This document shows positions 32,963 through 46,326 of a stretch of 64,000 nucleotides of DNA, in pieces; the first letter of the stretch is position 1, and each line of letters opens with the position of its first letter. The notes under the pieces are model-generated. The model ran no database searches. It was not told where the DNA came from and saw only the letters and a list, made by a program, of their open reading frames with translations. The position numbers and the translations under genes are program-made. Origin of the DNA: Calcarisporiella thermophila CBS 279.70 (Eukaryota > Calcarisporiellomycota); NCBI RefSeq assembly GCF_041956535.1, contig NW_027192193.1, forward strand, positions 574,235 through 638,234, written 5' to 3'.

Positions 32963-34301
32963 GGAAAAGTCGAGACAGCGCTGTACAATAGTAGAGCGGA
33001 AATGGGGAGCGTCAGGGAGGGCCTGTCGCTTATATAGTTGCCGGACCCAAGAACCCATTTGATTTCTTGGTTTACATAATATTGGCTACACCAATTCACA
33101 CCTCGTTGAACTCTAAACCAAAGCAATTTGTTCACTACGTCGGTTACGCACATAATGGAAGACAAACTTTCTGCATCCTTATTTGTTTAATTCGCAGTAG
33201 AGCCAAGGGCTGGCCGCTCTCGATCCAATTCGCTCCCCTTGCTCGCCGTCTTTCCCGGCCGTTATTCTCTCAACCTTACCCAGACCGGATCACATGATAC
33301 CTCTAAATAATCAAATAGCACCGCGGACTGGCCCTTTATCAACGAGAAATCACGGCGAACCAACCGTAAAAGCACTTGGAGGGTTAATTGTTCTTCTTCG
33401 GATCCCTGGTGAGATCAGGAGTTCTCGTGTTCTTTGAGAGCGGTGCTTAACCTCCTCCTGCAGCTAAGGTTTCCATGCCATATGTTTGGAGTTTCTTCTT
33501 TCAAAGAATCTTGTAATCTTTCATAAAGCATGCCAATAAATAAGATATAAGTTAAGCTGGTCCTCCAGTGGCTCAACCGCTCCAGACCTTGATTTTTTTT
33601 TTGCCGAGAGAAATTTCCTAGTTGCGATGCAGTAGGCATTCTACACGTTTCTGAACGAAGGATGTCCCGAATTACAATGCAATTAATGTTTACGTCAACT
33701 TTGCATAATCGTGACCTTGCGCGGATTAAATTCTCCCTGGGCGGGTCACTGGGTCTGGGTATTTTAGCCTATAGTCTATTATCAGGTAACATCATGACGA
33801 AATCACCACTGGCCAATTTATACTTAAATGAGGCGTGTGCTTGGCTTCATGGGTGCTATTAAGCATATCTCATGCTGACTGGACGAAGGTTATCAATAGT
33901 TGTCATCCAGATATTCTCATTTAATGACGCTAACGGCGAAGGTCGGTACCGACAGTTTGGCTACAATACTGCTCATAGATTCTACATCGATAAGAATATA
34001 CCTTTAGTATATCTGGTATACATTATCGAATATATTAACCAAATACCCAATTTGCGGTCAGCAGCAATATCTTGGCGACAATATTGTTACTATATAGTTA
34101 AAATATCCTAGCTACAGATTTCCATCTTTTCTTAACATTAATACTTCTAATCCCCTACTTGCAGATTTGACAGTAAATGAATTTGTGACTGGTGTTCCAC
34201 CCTTGTCGAAATTTGGCTTCGAGCCGATTTCACACGTTCGAATGATTAGCAGTTTTCGCGCCTTTTCTTCCCAATTCCTACTCTCTTCAAAACGAAAAAT
34301 C
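32963..34301. other. divergent intergenic region between the Cys-rich gene and PGK1
   Basis: About 1.3 kb with no supported gene. Short open frames (for example 33662-33862) lack motifs. It must contain the promoter of PGK1, normally a very strong one. A pyrimidine-rich stretch lies just before the PGK1 ATG. Confidence 0.5.
33028..33037 (-). promoter_or_regulatory. TATA box of the Cys-rich surface protein gene
   Basis: On the minus strand the sequence reads CTATATAAGC, about 65-75 bp before the ATG at 32962, a normal position for a short-leader fungal TATA promoter. Confidence 0.5.
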
Positions 34302-35826
34302 ATGTCCAAGACCAGCCTTAGCAACAAACTTTCCATCACCGATCTTGACTTGAAGGAAAAACGCGTGCTTATCCGGTAGGCTATCCATTTTACTCCCCAG
34401 CAAGGATACCTTTCTCTAATAAACCATCCATAGTGTTGACTTCAATGTCCCATTCCAAAATGGCAAAATTACGAATAACCAGCGCATTGTCGCAGCTCTT
34501 CCCACCATTCAACATGCTCTTGATAATGGCGCAAAAGCCGTTATCCTCATGAGCCATCTCGGAAGACCCAACGGAGAACGCGTTGAGAAATACTCCCTTA
34601 AGCCTGTAGCGGAAGAACTCTCCCATCTGATCAAAAAGGATGTACAATTCCTTGACGATTGCGTTGGTCCCGAGGTAGAAAAGATCTGCCAAAGTGCCTC
34701 AGGAGGTAATTCACATGATGTTTAGAGAATTGATGCGAGACTCTGAGCTAACCGCACTCTCTTGAATTCGTAGGCAAAGTTATTCTTCTGGAGAACCTTC
34801 GCTTCCACATTGAAGAGGAGGGATCGAGCAAAGACAAAGAAGGCAAAAAAACCAAAGCCTCCAAGGAGAATGTCGACAAATTCCGCCAGTCGCTCACAAA
34901 GCTGGGTGATGTCTATGTCAATGATGCCTTTGGCACTGCCCACCGTGCTCACAGGTAAATGCTATATGCTTGACAAGTTTGGAACGTCTTTAATCATATA
35001 TTTTTTTTGTTTTGTCTATAGCTCGATGGTTGGAGTGAATCTGCCTCAGAGGGCTGCTGGCTTTCTCATGAAAAAAGAGCTTGACTTCTTCTCTCGCGCG
35101 CTGGAGAACCCCGAGCGACCATTCCTTGCTATTCTAGGCGGTGCTAAAGTCTCCGACAAAATCCAGCTGATTGAGAACCTTCTTGACAAGGTCAATTCTA
35201 TGATTATTGGCGGAGGTATGGCCTTCACTTTTAAGAAGGTTCTCGAAAACGTGATGGTAAGGAAACTCTTGATTAAGGAAATTACGAGCCTCTGATAAAC
35301 AACTCTACTATTCATTTAGATCGGCAACTCTCTTTTCGATGAGGAGGGCGCCAAAACCGTTCCTACATTGATGGAAAAAGCGAAACAACGTAATGTCCAG
35401 ATCTATCTCCCGGTCGATTACGTAACAGCTAACAAATTCGCCGCTGATGCGGAGGCTGGATCCGCCACCGATGCTACTGGCATCCCCGATGGCTGGCTCG
35501 GGCTAGACGTCGGGCCGAAATCAGTGGAGTCTTTCCGCAAAGCCATTGCAGAGGCCAAGACCATCCTGTGGAACGGTCCCCCTGGAGTGTTTGAATTCGA
35601 AAAGTTCGCCGCGGCTACCAATGCTCTTGTGGATGCTTGCGCTGAGGCAACGAAGAGAGGAAATACCACCATTGTGGGCGGTGGAGATACTGCCACGGCG
35701 GTTGCAAAGGCCGGCAAGGAGGAGGAGTTCTCGCATGTGAGCACTGGAGGAGGTGCATCTCTGGAGTTGTTGGAAGGAAAGGAGTTACCAGGCGTGGTTG
35801 CCCTTTCGGAAAAATCCAAGGCGTGA
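34302..35826 (+). CDS. PGK1: phosphoglycerate kinase
   Basis: Exons are 34302-34375, 34434-34705, 34774-34954, 35022-35256 and 35320-35826 (422 aa). The enzyme transfers phosphate from 1,3-bisphosphoglycerate to ADP in glycolysis. Diagnostic blocks: RVDFNVP, substrate loop [49 protein letters not shown], nucleotide-site [22 protein letters not shown] and [11 protein letters not shown] followed by [16 protein letters not shown]. Length equals typical fungal PGK (about 416-418) with a slightly longer N terminus. Four introns are unusual compared with Dikarya PGK genes, which have few. Confidence 0.98.
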
Positions 35827-35963
35827 GGGGAATGAATCTTCATGTTAAATTGCATTGTTAAATAAAAACTCATCTATTGTGTTTACAACTATGTGTACAT
35901 TCAACATCCTCTGAATATCATCTTGGGGGTATTAGATATAGAAATGGTTTATTATGCAAACAA

Positions 35964-37490
35964 TCAAAGTTTTCTCCTCTTCTTACTCTTCACCTCCTCT
36001 TTCGTTTTTTTCTTCTTGGCACTCTCCGTTGTCTCTTGCGTCTCGTCCTTATCCTTCCTTGACCGCTTCTTTTCTGTTTTCTCCCCTCTAATTTCGCGCT
36101 CTTCTGCTTCGCTTTGGCTCTTTGTCTTCCCATTACTTGCCTCCATCTCCCCCTCCTTTCCTTTTTTACCATCTTTCTTTTTCTTACTCTTCTCACAACT
36201 CTCTACCGATGGTTGTTTCTTATGGTTCTTTTCCTTCTGCTCCTTCTTCTCCTTCTTTTCCTTCTTTTCCTTCTTTTCCTTCTTTTCCTTTTTTGTTTTC
36301 TTTCTATCTCTATCCTCGCCTGAATTAGGTTTCTCATTAACCTCGCTCTCGCCCTCACTATGCTCTTCAAGTTTACGTTTCTTTCCTGCCTGCTCTGATG
36401 AATCGGTATTGTCCTCTACTTTAGTATTTCCCGAAAATCCGAGTCCCATAGTCGGCATGCTCTCATTCTCATAATCCTCGCTATATGATAATGATCTCGA
36501 AGCTAGAGGTAATATACGTAAGTCTAAGTCGAATCAAATTAATATTTCAAGATGGGAATACATACAAAATCCGCTCCCAGCAATCCCTGTTACATTGAGT
36601 GATTTCATCTTCATTGCAAAATAATCCTGTACGCTGATGTTGTTAGTCTTCGTTTGAACTGTAGTTGTGGACGTGGGTTGTGGGGTTTCGGGGCCAGCGG
36701 AGGAAGATCGAGACGATGCTTCGCTTTCAGTTGCAGTGGCAGTCTGCTTAACGCCAAGAATTTGGTTGAGATCATGAGAGGAATAGTTTGAAACACGTTT
36801 GTTACGAAGGAATTTTGCGCGATGGCTAATGTTAAAAAAAAAAGCGATTAGAAAACTTCCTGCAAAATGAATTCAAATGATGATTGGAATTTACGCTAAA
36901 CGAATGGAACGAACGCTCCCATTATCACTACTGACTGCTACCTCCTCTGACTTTTGGGATATTACCTCCTCTTCACTCTCTTTCTCCTTCTCCTTTTCCT
37001 TCTCTTTCTCTTTCTTGCTCTTCTTTTCTTTTTTCTTTTTCTCCTTTTTACCTTTCGATCTAATTTTGTCGCTTTCTTCTTCACTATCGATCTTACCATT
37101 CTCTTCCTTTCCCTCTCCCTCCTCCTCTCTTTTTGGAGTCTCTTCTGCAGCACTCTCGTTTAACCCGGCTAAAATCTTTGAGAACTCATCTGTTCCAGTT
37201 AACCAGTTGTCAGCTGAATTCTTCGCTGCACCGATTCCAAGCAAATCTAGCTTCCGTGATACTTTGACATGTTCTGCAACGCCATCTTCGTTCATCCCTA
37301 ATCCTTTTCCAGGTGTCCAGCCCATCTTGGTGAGCATTTTGAATCCGAATTTAGAGGTATCTAAAGAGTTTGTTAATTAGATGAGTTGGAGACATAAGTT
37401 AATAGGCAAAGATCGGGTACCATTCGCCCAAGCAGTGTTGCGGGGGTCTTCACTTATACGTTGTTTATTCTTGGGGCCAGCGAGTCCCAT
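35964..37490 (-). CDS. PXR1: PXR1/GNO1 (PinX1-type) G-patch nucleolar protein
   Basis: Four minus-strand exons: 37421-37490, 36895-37360, 36566-36825 and 35964-36502 (444 aa). The N terminus MGLAGPKNKQRISEDPRNTA, then W...FGFKMLTKMGW and PGKGLGMNEDG, is the PinX1 G-patch (about 20-70). In yeast it activates the DEAH helicase Prp43 in rRNA processing, and the human homolog also restrains telomerase. A central block NNISVQDYFAMKMKSL corresponds to the conserved telomerase/nucleolar segment. Two long lysine/glutamate runs (about 120-160 and 300-430) are typical nucleolar KKE/D tails; the second is built on a KKEKKEK tandem repeat at DNA level. It lies 137 bp from PGK1, convergent. Confidence 0.93.
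36238..36292 (-). repeat. tandem repeat encoding KKE units inside PXR1
   Basis: On the plus strand this is a run of TTCTTTTCC-like units, which on the minus strand encode KKEKKEKKEKKE. Such short coding repeats are prone to length variation. Confidence 0.7.
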
Positions 37491-37633
37491 ATTTTAATAA
37501 GGATAATGAATGAAGAGTTCAGTAGTTTGGAAGTTTAGCGAGAAGTCGTGGGCAAAGGATAAGAAAATTTGTGACTACTATTTACTATTTCATTCTCTAT
37601 ATCTCAGATATATATCAGAAGTTTAAGACGGTT

Positions 37634-38280
37634 TCATTTGAACTTCTCGCCCTGCAAGGTCACGACAATTTTACGAGTTCCCTATATTAAAAACCATCCC
37701 AAAGTAAATATCAGCACGTACCAATAAAGTAGAAAATAGACAATGCTGATAAGTGCAAATTCCATAAAACTTACTCCATGGTCGCGGTGCTCACAGAGCC
37801 AGATCCCTTGCCATGTCCCAAGATTCAGCTTTCCGTTTGAAATTGGAACGTTAAGTGAAACGCCAACTAAGGAACTCTTGACATGTCCCGGCATATCGTC
37901 TGGACCTTCCATGGTGTGGATATACGGGAACTACAGATAAAGAAAAATAAGGCCATTGACACCTTGAGTCTACCAGTCCGAACCGGATTCTCTTACATCT
38001 TCTCTGGCGATTTTATTAAGAGCCATCTCCATATCTTTTCTCACGTCGGGGCTATATAACCAGAGATGATTAGTTCTTTCCCGAAACACATATAGCAAAA
38101 GCAGAATGCTCACTCTGCATTTTCATTCAGACTTAGGCTGGCCGATGTATGCTGCAAAAACAAATTGGCCATGCCTATTTTATAATTCCGAAGCTCTGGA
38201 ATTTGATTCACAATTGAAGACGTGATGAGGTGACACCCCCTTGGACGAGATATGGTTACAGTCGTTTGATGCCAGGACAT
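37634..38280 (-). CDS. YjbQ/UPF0047-family protein
   Basis: Minus-strand exons are 38114-38280, 37997-38051, 37775-37930 and 37634-37681 (141 aa). Conserved YjbQ blocks are [58 protein letters not shown] and KIVVTLQGE. The invariant His and Asp/Glu residues in these blocks form the presumed active or metal site. The family is a small trimeric fold widespread in bacteria, archaea and fungi. Some members have thiamin phosphate synthase activity as a side reaction, but the physiological role is unclear. Length is normal. The last short exon is supported by joining HRDHG to GTRKIVV. Confidence 0.93.
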
Positions 38281-38872
38281 GATTTAAATATAGTGGAGAG
38301 TAATAAAAGCAAAAGAGCATATACGATTAAGGAAATCAACGAAAAATTGCCGTGTGCTGTGACGTAGATGGTACGTGATCTAGGTGGAATTGTATTTATT
38401 CTCTGACTCACAACCCTCTTCCTCCTTTCATTTTGCAAGTCCTCATCCTAATATTTCATTTCTCTTCCTGAGATTGAGCCCCCCACTTTCTGACTCAAGT
38501 GAATTTATATACTAATTATATTTCCTTTTGAAAGCCTGATTCCCTTGTTTCTACTATTATTTAATTTCACTGTTTTTATTATTCTGATTCTGACAACTCC
38601 ATTGCTCTACTTCTAGAACCACAAAACGCCAGAGCTCATTGGCACATTTAGTTGCTTCAATGCATAATTGGTCCCGCATCACCAAGTACGAAAGGAATCC
38701 TACCGTCCGCACGCTCGCTCTTTATCACATCGAATCTCCGACCCTTCTCTCTTTAATCTAAAGAATCACTTAAGAAATTACAATCGAATAGGTAATTGCC
38801 CCCACCAAAGTTTAATATATAGCCTCTTTTATTTTACATGGATGCTTATTTCATTTGAATCGTTTCCAGTTT
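38281..38872. promoter_or_regulatory. divergent promoter and 5' leader of the GATA factor
   Basis: Contains an upstream ORF (38660-38761) and a probable 5'-UTR intron (38792-38869, GTAATT...TTTCCAG) ending 3 bp before the GATA factor ATG. Confidence 0.45.
38660..38761 (+). other. upstream ORF in the GATA factor leader
   Basis: ATG to TAA, 33 codons starting MHNWSRITKYERN, ending about 30 bp before the inferred leader intron and 110 bp before the GATA start. If transcribed it could reduce translation of the main frame. Transcript start is unknown. Confidence 0.35.
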
Positions 38873-39811
38873 ATGCCGAACATGTACCCCTCGCCCACTC
38901 TCTCTGACCCTTCTGCTCCAGAAACACCCGTCAAGAAGCCTGTTGCCAAAACCACTTGCTCCCACTGTGGAACCACCTCAACCCCGCTTTGGCGCCGCTC
39001 TCCTGAAGGCCAAACGATCTGCAATGCCTGTGGCCTTTACTACAAGGCACGTAATAAAAAGCGCCCCCACTGGCTTAAACACTTGAGTTCTCGACGCCTT
39101 GGTCACGACGATACCCCAGCCGATATGGACTGCGACAATAAAGAAATATCAGACTTGAACCCTGGCCATGAGCAGGAAGAATCGGAGCAAGAAGGCGCTG
39201 CTGCAGCCACGGATATGGAGCGGGATCGAACTATGATTTGCTCCAACTGTGGGACTACGCAAACACCCCTTTGGCGCCGAAACGAGCAAGGCTGCACGAT
39301 TTGCAATGCCTGTGGACTCTATTACAAGCTACATCGCAAGCACCGCCCCGTCAGTATGAAGCGCACTGAGATCAAGCGGCGCAAGCGTTCCGTAGCTAAT
39401 TCCATCAATTCTGTTTCTGGTGCTCTTTCCACCTCCACTCCCCGAGCCATTACTGCTCGCGTGATCATGCCTCTGCTTCCGAGCCGAGCAGAGAAGACTG
39501 TGGCTTTTAGCAGAAAAATCAGTGACGATTGGAGTGGAGAGGAGAGCGGCGATGGGGTTGGAATCTCGGTGGCCGCTGGAGTGCTGAAAATGAGTGAAAG
39601 GGCCGGAAGCATTCCATCCCTTCTTAATCCAGCCACTCCCCCCCTCTCACCTGTCCAGTGCCCGCTTTCAATTCCATTTGAACGTTTGGGCTCAACTAAG
39701 CCTCAGTGGGACCACGGGATGCGCCTTCCCCCCTTGTTGACCACGGGCACTGGAGGTGCTAGGAGCATCGCACTTCCTCCTTTGAAGGCATTCGTGTGTA
39801 GACAGGTTTAA
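38873..39811 (+). CDS. GATA transcription factor with two zinc fingers
   Basis: 312 aa in one coding exon, starting at the ATG at 38873 directly after a TTTCCAG acceptor. Two type IV fingers, CX2CX17CX2C: the first at about 28-52 (CSHCGTTSTPLWRRSPEGQ) and the second at about 123-147 (CSNCGTTQTPLWRRNEQG). Each is followed by NACGLYYK and a basic tail (ARNKKRP; LHRKHRPVSMKRTEIKRRKR). The double-finger layout recalls fungal siderophore/iron repressors (SreA, Urbs1, Fep1). However, the ~70-residue linker has one Cys only and lacks the four-Cys iron-sensing region of those proteins, so an iron role is doubtful. The C terminus is Ser/Pro-rich. Confidence 0.92.
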   Translation: MPNMYPSPTLSDPSAPETPVKKPVAKTTCSHCGTTSTPLWRRSPEGQTICNACGLYYKARNKKRPHWLKHLSSRRLGHDDTPADMDCDNKEISDLNPGHEQEESEQEGAAAATDMERDRTMICSNCGTTQTPLWRRNEQGCTICNACGLYYKLHRKHRPVSMKRTEIKRRKRSVANSINSVSGALSTSTPRAITARVIMPLLPSRAEKTVAFSRKISDDWSGEESGDGVGISVAAGVLKMSERAGSIPSLLNPATPPLSPVQCPLSIPFERLGSTKPQWDHGMRLPPLLTTGTGGARSIALPPLKAFVCRQV

Positions 39812-40238
39812 TGCAGCTGTGCGGATTTCAGGATCCTTATCCAACCTTATCTGTTGATTCAACTTCCTTTTTGCAGAGCGGCGTAACGGAATTATCCAAT
39901 TAATGCCACCATTAATATCATGCCTTTTTTTTCCCTTCCTCAGATGGTTATTCTCTCAATCTTAGCCTTCTTAGTTTGATACTCATACATTATGTGTTCT
40001 GTTTTTATGAAGAAATGCTGGATTCCTTCGTAGCTTCCTTTCAAAGCCCATTTATAGTATATTAAATTATTCACCCTTAGTGGAAACTCATTTTGTATTA
40101 TCTCAAAATCTTGAAGTCCTACAGGTTAGCGGATACATGTGGGGGGGGGGGGGAGGGAGCCAGGAAATGTTCATACAAAACATTACAAAACAGAAAAATA
40201 ATGAGGATTAAGATTCAAAGTTCTAAGAGATAATGAGA
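39812..40238. other. convergent intergenic region with G13 tract
   Basis: Shared 3' flank of the GATA and cytidylyltransferase genes; a run of 13 G lies at 40141-40153. Otherwise A/T rich with no gene. Confidence 0.55.
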
Positions 40239-41960
<1,722 letters not shown>

Positions 41961-42759
41961 CTATAGAAGGAACGAGATCCCTACAGCAATAAAGATCGCA
42001 AGAGGGCTAACCCCCATAGTAGCTGCAGAGCTGTACATGTTGTAGCTTGCGGTCATCTGCGGGAGACTTCCGGTGACCGTTTGCATTACTACCACAGGGT
42101 TTGTATCTTCAGCAGGTGGAAGAGATGCCGTCGCAGTTGCAAACACTACTGAAGGAGCTCTCGTGGTCGACAGAGACGAGGATGGCACTTGGGAAGATGA
42201 AAATAGAGAACCTGATACTAGACTACTGGAACTAACCAGGTTGGAAGAAGACGACGCCGCTGTAAGAACGCTCGTTTTTCCTTGGTCCGAGTTAGCAGCG
42301 ACCCCTTCCACAGCGTTGGGAACTACTGTTCCAAGCAAGCCGCCTAACAAACCGCTCCCAGTTTCCCCGGAGTCGCTCGCAACATTTCCACTCTGATTGT
42401 CGGGAGCGGTTTGAGTATTAACTGACTTGTCAGCATTGTCTGGCTGAGCTTTGGTACCAACAACGTTGGCATTCTTGATCTTTTTCTTGTTCCCAGCTTT
42501 CTTCTTTTTGCCTTTAGGAGCGGTGGGCAGCTTTTGAGGGGGAGGAGATCCAATGATGCCATCAAGCAATCCTCGCCTATCGACATCAATACCTTGAACT
42601 GTACCAAGAATAAATCCTGTGTTCCAATATTTTTAGAATATACAATGAGCTACCTTGAGGAATGAGGGCGTCCACATCGATATAGGATCTCTGTCCTTCC
42701 ACAGCCACTGCCAGCATGACCGCACTGCAAAGAGTGAGCGAGAGGAGGGTTGGCTTCAT
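41961..42759 (-). CDS. secreted, probably GPI-anchored Ser/Thr-rich protein
   Basis: Minus-strand exons are 42654-42759 and 41961-42616 (253 aa). The 37-bp intron (GTAGCT...ACACAG) is the shortest proposed here, so the junction is the weakest part of the model. MKPTLLSLTLCSAVMLAVAVEG is a signal peptide. After RSYIDVDALIPQ there is a basic stretch (APKGKKKKAGNKKKIKN), a Gly-rich patch (GSGLLGGLLGTVV), a long Ser/Thr/Val-rich stalk and a hydrophobic C terminus (SPLAIFIAVGISFLL) that fits a GPI signal. The resemblance is only in overall layout to fungal cell-wall mannoproteins. Confidence 0.62.
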
Positions 42760-43529
42760 CAGGATAAGGACAGAGGAGGGAAGGGTAAGGATTGGAGTTG
42801 GGTAAGAAATAAAGAAGGGAGAGGAGAGTCGTGTATCGCAGTCTCCGTGCAAAAGATTACTGAAGTGAAGGGAGTGATGAGGCTACAAGGCGAGAGAAGA
42901 AAAAAACAAGAGAAACCAGCCAAACACAATAAGTGGAAAGCTAAAAATAAAAAGCAAGTAGCGAGGAAAACAATCATCATGTTTAATGACAAAATGTCGC
43001 ACCGTCTCGATTTAATTAAAACTGTCGTTGAATTTGATCCGAGTTGCCTCGGGCTTGAGAAGGGTGGAATTGATGCTCCATTTGATCGAACACAAAATTC
43101 TCAAACAACCCCTCTGCACCACTCAAGGGAGCCACAAATTCAAGTTATTGCTTACACGGTGGTGTGTGCTTGTTTGAGGTTTTAGTGTTCGAAAATCTCA
43201 ATTTCCGTGAGCATTTCAGACGGTTTAAGAGCCCCCCTCTGCCCTCCCCTCTGTCCAATCATTTCTCAATGGAAATGATGACGTTGACAGATCTTTGAGA
43301 GAGCAAAGTCTGACTCTCCCATCAAGAGCGATGAGCCCCCTCTTCGTCTCGTCTCAGTAAAATTTACCTTGCAGCCCTGGCCACCGACAGATTTTCTCTG
43401 TTTTAAAATTTCATCCCATTTTCAAAAGACGACTGCATGCTAGATCGTTAATGTCACGATCTTGACCTGATTATTTTACTCAATCCCCAAAAAAGAAATT
43501 AGCTTTGAATTGAAAAGCGACACACTGGA
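42760..43529. other. divergent intergenic region
   Basis: About 770 bp between the surface-protein gene and the MPN gene. One frame (42655-43185, plus strand) overlaps the surface-protein exon and is considered chance. No motif was recognised. Confidence 0.5.
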
Positions 43530-46326
43530 ATGGCAGAAGACGTGTCTGCCCCGTCGATCACAGATCATCGCAAGGATCCACCTCTCCAAGACGATGATGA
43601 GGACGATGCCGCTACAATAATCGCTGATTGGGAGCCGCAAAACATTGATTCACTCCCCCCGCTGGCCCCAATCACTACCACTTCTACCTCAAACACTAGC
43701 ATGATCACGGCAAACAAGATGATCCCCGCAACTGAAAGTTCGACTACACAATCGTTAGCATTGGATGCTCGATCTACGACGGGATCTTCGCTCTCCTCCA
43801 TGCCGAAGGAATCTACTAAGCGTAAACGTCGTCCTAAGGATAAACGTCCCGGTCGTAGACCTACAGTCATCTTGGATCGGTCGGTTATCATGGCGATAAT
43901 GGATCATGTGTTGTCATCACCCATTTTTGAGGCAAGAGGCTATTTGGGCGGTGCAGTGATTGATGGCACTTCCATAGGATCCGAGTACTCAGGGAGAGTG
44001 CTGCGTATTTCCCATTTCTATCCGTCTGAAAGGTAATGCTTGAATCAATTCACTCATGATTTCATTGTGAAGAATCCAACTAGTATTTTTTTTTTTAGAT
44101 TAATACCTTCGCTTCTGACAGACGATCTCGAAGAGGCGCCCGGTAATCTTGAAAAAGCCGAGCAAATGTTCAATCAAAATGGGCTAATCTGTGTTGGATG
44201 GTATAGAAGGTATTTTTTTAACATTTGATGTAATTGATGATCAGAATATATGGATTGAGGGTCATATTTGTTTATTTGACAGTGATCGAGGATCTGGGGT
44301 ACTTTCGCCCACCACAAAGGATCTTAAACAGCAAGTAGAACTTCAGTCCAAGGTTTGATTGATATATTAAGCTTTAAGCTCAATATTTGGATAATTGAGA
44401 ATCTTCTCCTTTAGATCCCTTTGGCAGTTGGCATGCTGTTACGCGCCTTTAACACTACACAAATTTCGCCTGCAACGAGCGATATGGATATAGGGGTACA
44501 TTCGCACTATGATTTAAGTTTGTTCGAAGCAACTCTGGGCGAAGTTAAGGAGCCGCATGCTGAGATGAAAGACCTCGGGAATGCAAAAGAGCAGGATCTC
44601 ACCCACACCCCACGCATCTCTAAAGGAACCGCTCACATTCTAGATTATCATATCCATCGACAGGCCTATTCAGATCCTTCTATTTTACAGCAATCAGCAC
44701 AAACTTTACTTGTAAATTAGTTTTTTTTTTCTATTGACTTTTTCCATTTCGCATTTACATCTAAATCACTCACAAAGGTCACGATGCGCGAAATGAACCA
44801 GGCCTATGCTGCTCAAGTCTTAGACTGCGAAAATCGTACGGGGCAACGCTTATTCGTAGACACACATTATGAAGGCTACTTGGTTCAGTTTTGGAGAGAC
44901 AGCGTCATTCGGGTAAGAATGATTGCTTTTATCACGGACTGCTCTATTCAGCTCATCGAATTCTTATTCTAGTTGAGAAAATCGATTGATCAAGACTTCA
45001 CATCCCTGGCTCTTAGCAAAATTCAATTAAAGCGCACTATCGCAGATCGGATAGAGAACATACTACATCTCTATCAGCAACCCCAACGGCAAGCTGGTGA
45101 AAGGAGAAATAGCAACATCAAGTCTAGCAGCTCCAATTTGTCAGCCGAAGAATTAAGGACTAAATTGTTGACCACCATAAACAAGGTTGGTCGTTTATTT
45201 TTCTCTTGATTCTGTTTTGGTAGATCATGGTGCTTACTAAATATTTTCTTCTTCCAATCAGATGGTGAACGAAAAATTACAATCAGCCTCTAATAAATCG
45301 TCTGGAGCCCGCCAAAAGCGCCGTCATATTTATGTGAACGGAGCGTCCTCACGCAGCATCGACGATGAAAATGACCGGAAAGAGCCTGGAGAGGAGGCTG
45401 AACGGCAGAGAAATTTAAGCTCGGAGCGGACATCTATCAAACGGATTCACCGAAGAAGTCAATCCTCAAACGAATTTCAGATTTCCCCTGAAGCTAAAAA
45501 GACCAAATATGAATTTCCCGTACCGAATGGCCGTGCCCCATCGCCTCCACCTCCTGGCTCAAAATTCTCACCACATTCAGCTGTGAAGATGCCTGTTCCA
45601 CTACCCCAACTCCCTCATATTCCTGCATCGAACTTGGGGTCCTCCTCCTCATACTTCTACTCACAGCACCAATACTCGCAATATCCTTCGCATGGCCGAT
45701 ATGCAACCAGCCCTACGGAATCATGGAACTCCTCCCCACAATACACATATGGTCAAAATGCACCCGAACCGCCAATGATTCCACGTCGAGCCACCATCCC
45801 TGGAGGACCCCTTGTGGAATCAACCCTCTCTCCCACTTCCCCTAGGCTCTCCACCTCCACTCCTACACAAGCCCCTTCTACATCACCCAACACTACCGCA
45901 ACATCAACCCCTATGAGCTTAACACAGCCTTCTTCACATTCTCCAGGGGCTAACTCACAGCCAATGAAGAGAACGAATAGCGCAGGAGGTGGGGACGTGC
46001 ATTTGCCTGGTATTCGTTCACTGCTTTTAGAGCCATCTGCTTTTTCTCCAGTAGGCCTCCCCTCCTACTCTCCCACAACACCTTCTTCCTCATACCAATA
46101 CCCAGTGCCACCACCACCCCCTCCACCTTCCTCTGCCCAGCCACAGACCCCTCTTCCCCCACAAACTCCGCAGGGGCACTCTTCCCATTCTCTTGGAAAA
46201 AATTCCCCTTCACATTCCCCATCATCCCAACCTCCACCATCCTCCTCATCGGCCCCCTACAATCCACTTGGGTCGCCGGTGACTAGTGGCTCAACCCTGC
46301 TCCCTTCGACAAATTCACCCCCTTGA
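43530..46326 (+). CDS. MPN (JAMM-like) domain protein with degenerate metal site and Pro/Ser-rich tail
   Basis: Seven exons: 43530-44032, 44099-44209, 44283-44352, 44415-44711, 44778-44912, 44973-45185 and 45262-46326 (797 aa). After an acidic N terminus and a basic block (TKRKRRPKDKRPGRR) comes an MPN domain (about 115-300): VIMAIMDHVLSSPIFEARGY, LGGAVIDG, RISHFYPSER, NQNGLICVGWYRSDRGSG, PTTKDLKQQVELQ. It resembles MPND/MYSM1-type proteins. In active JAMM deubiquitinases the GWY is followed by HSH; here it is RSD, so both zinc-binding His are lost and a scaffold role is inferred. Later exons encode helical segments (REMNQAYAAQVLDCENRTGQ). The last exon is a ~350-residue Pro/Ser/Gln-rich disordered tail. 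Confidence 0.85.

Noticed and set aside
35893-36474. Phe/Leu/Ser-rich plus-strand frame (193 codons) over PXR1
   Set aside because: Antisense of the lysine/glutamate repeat; the hydrophobic stretch is an artefact of reverse-complemented Lys codons.
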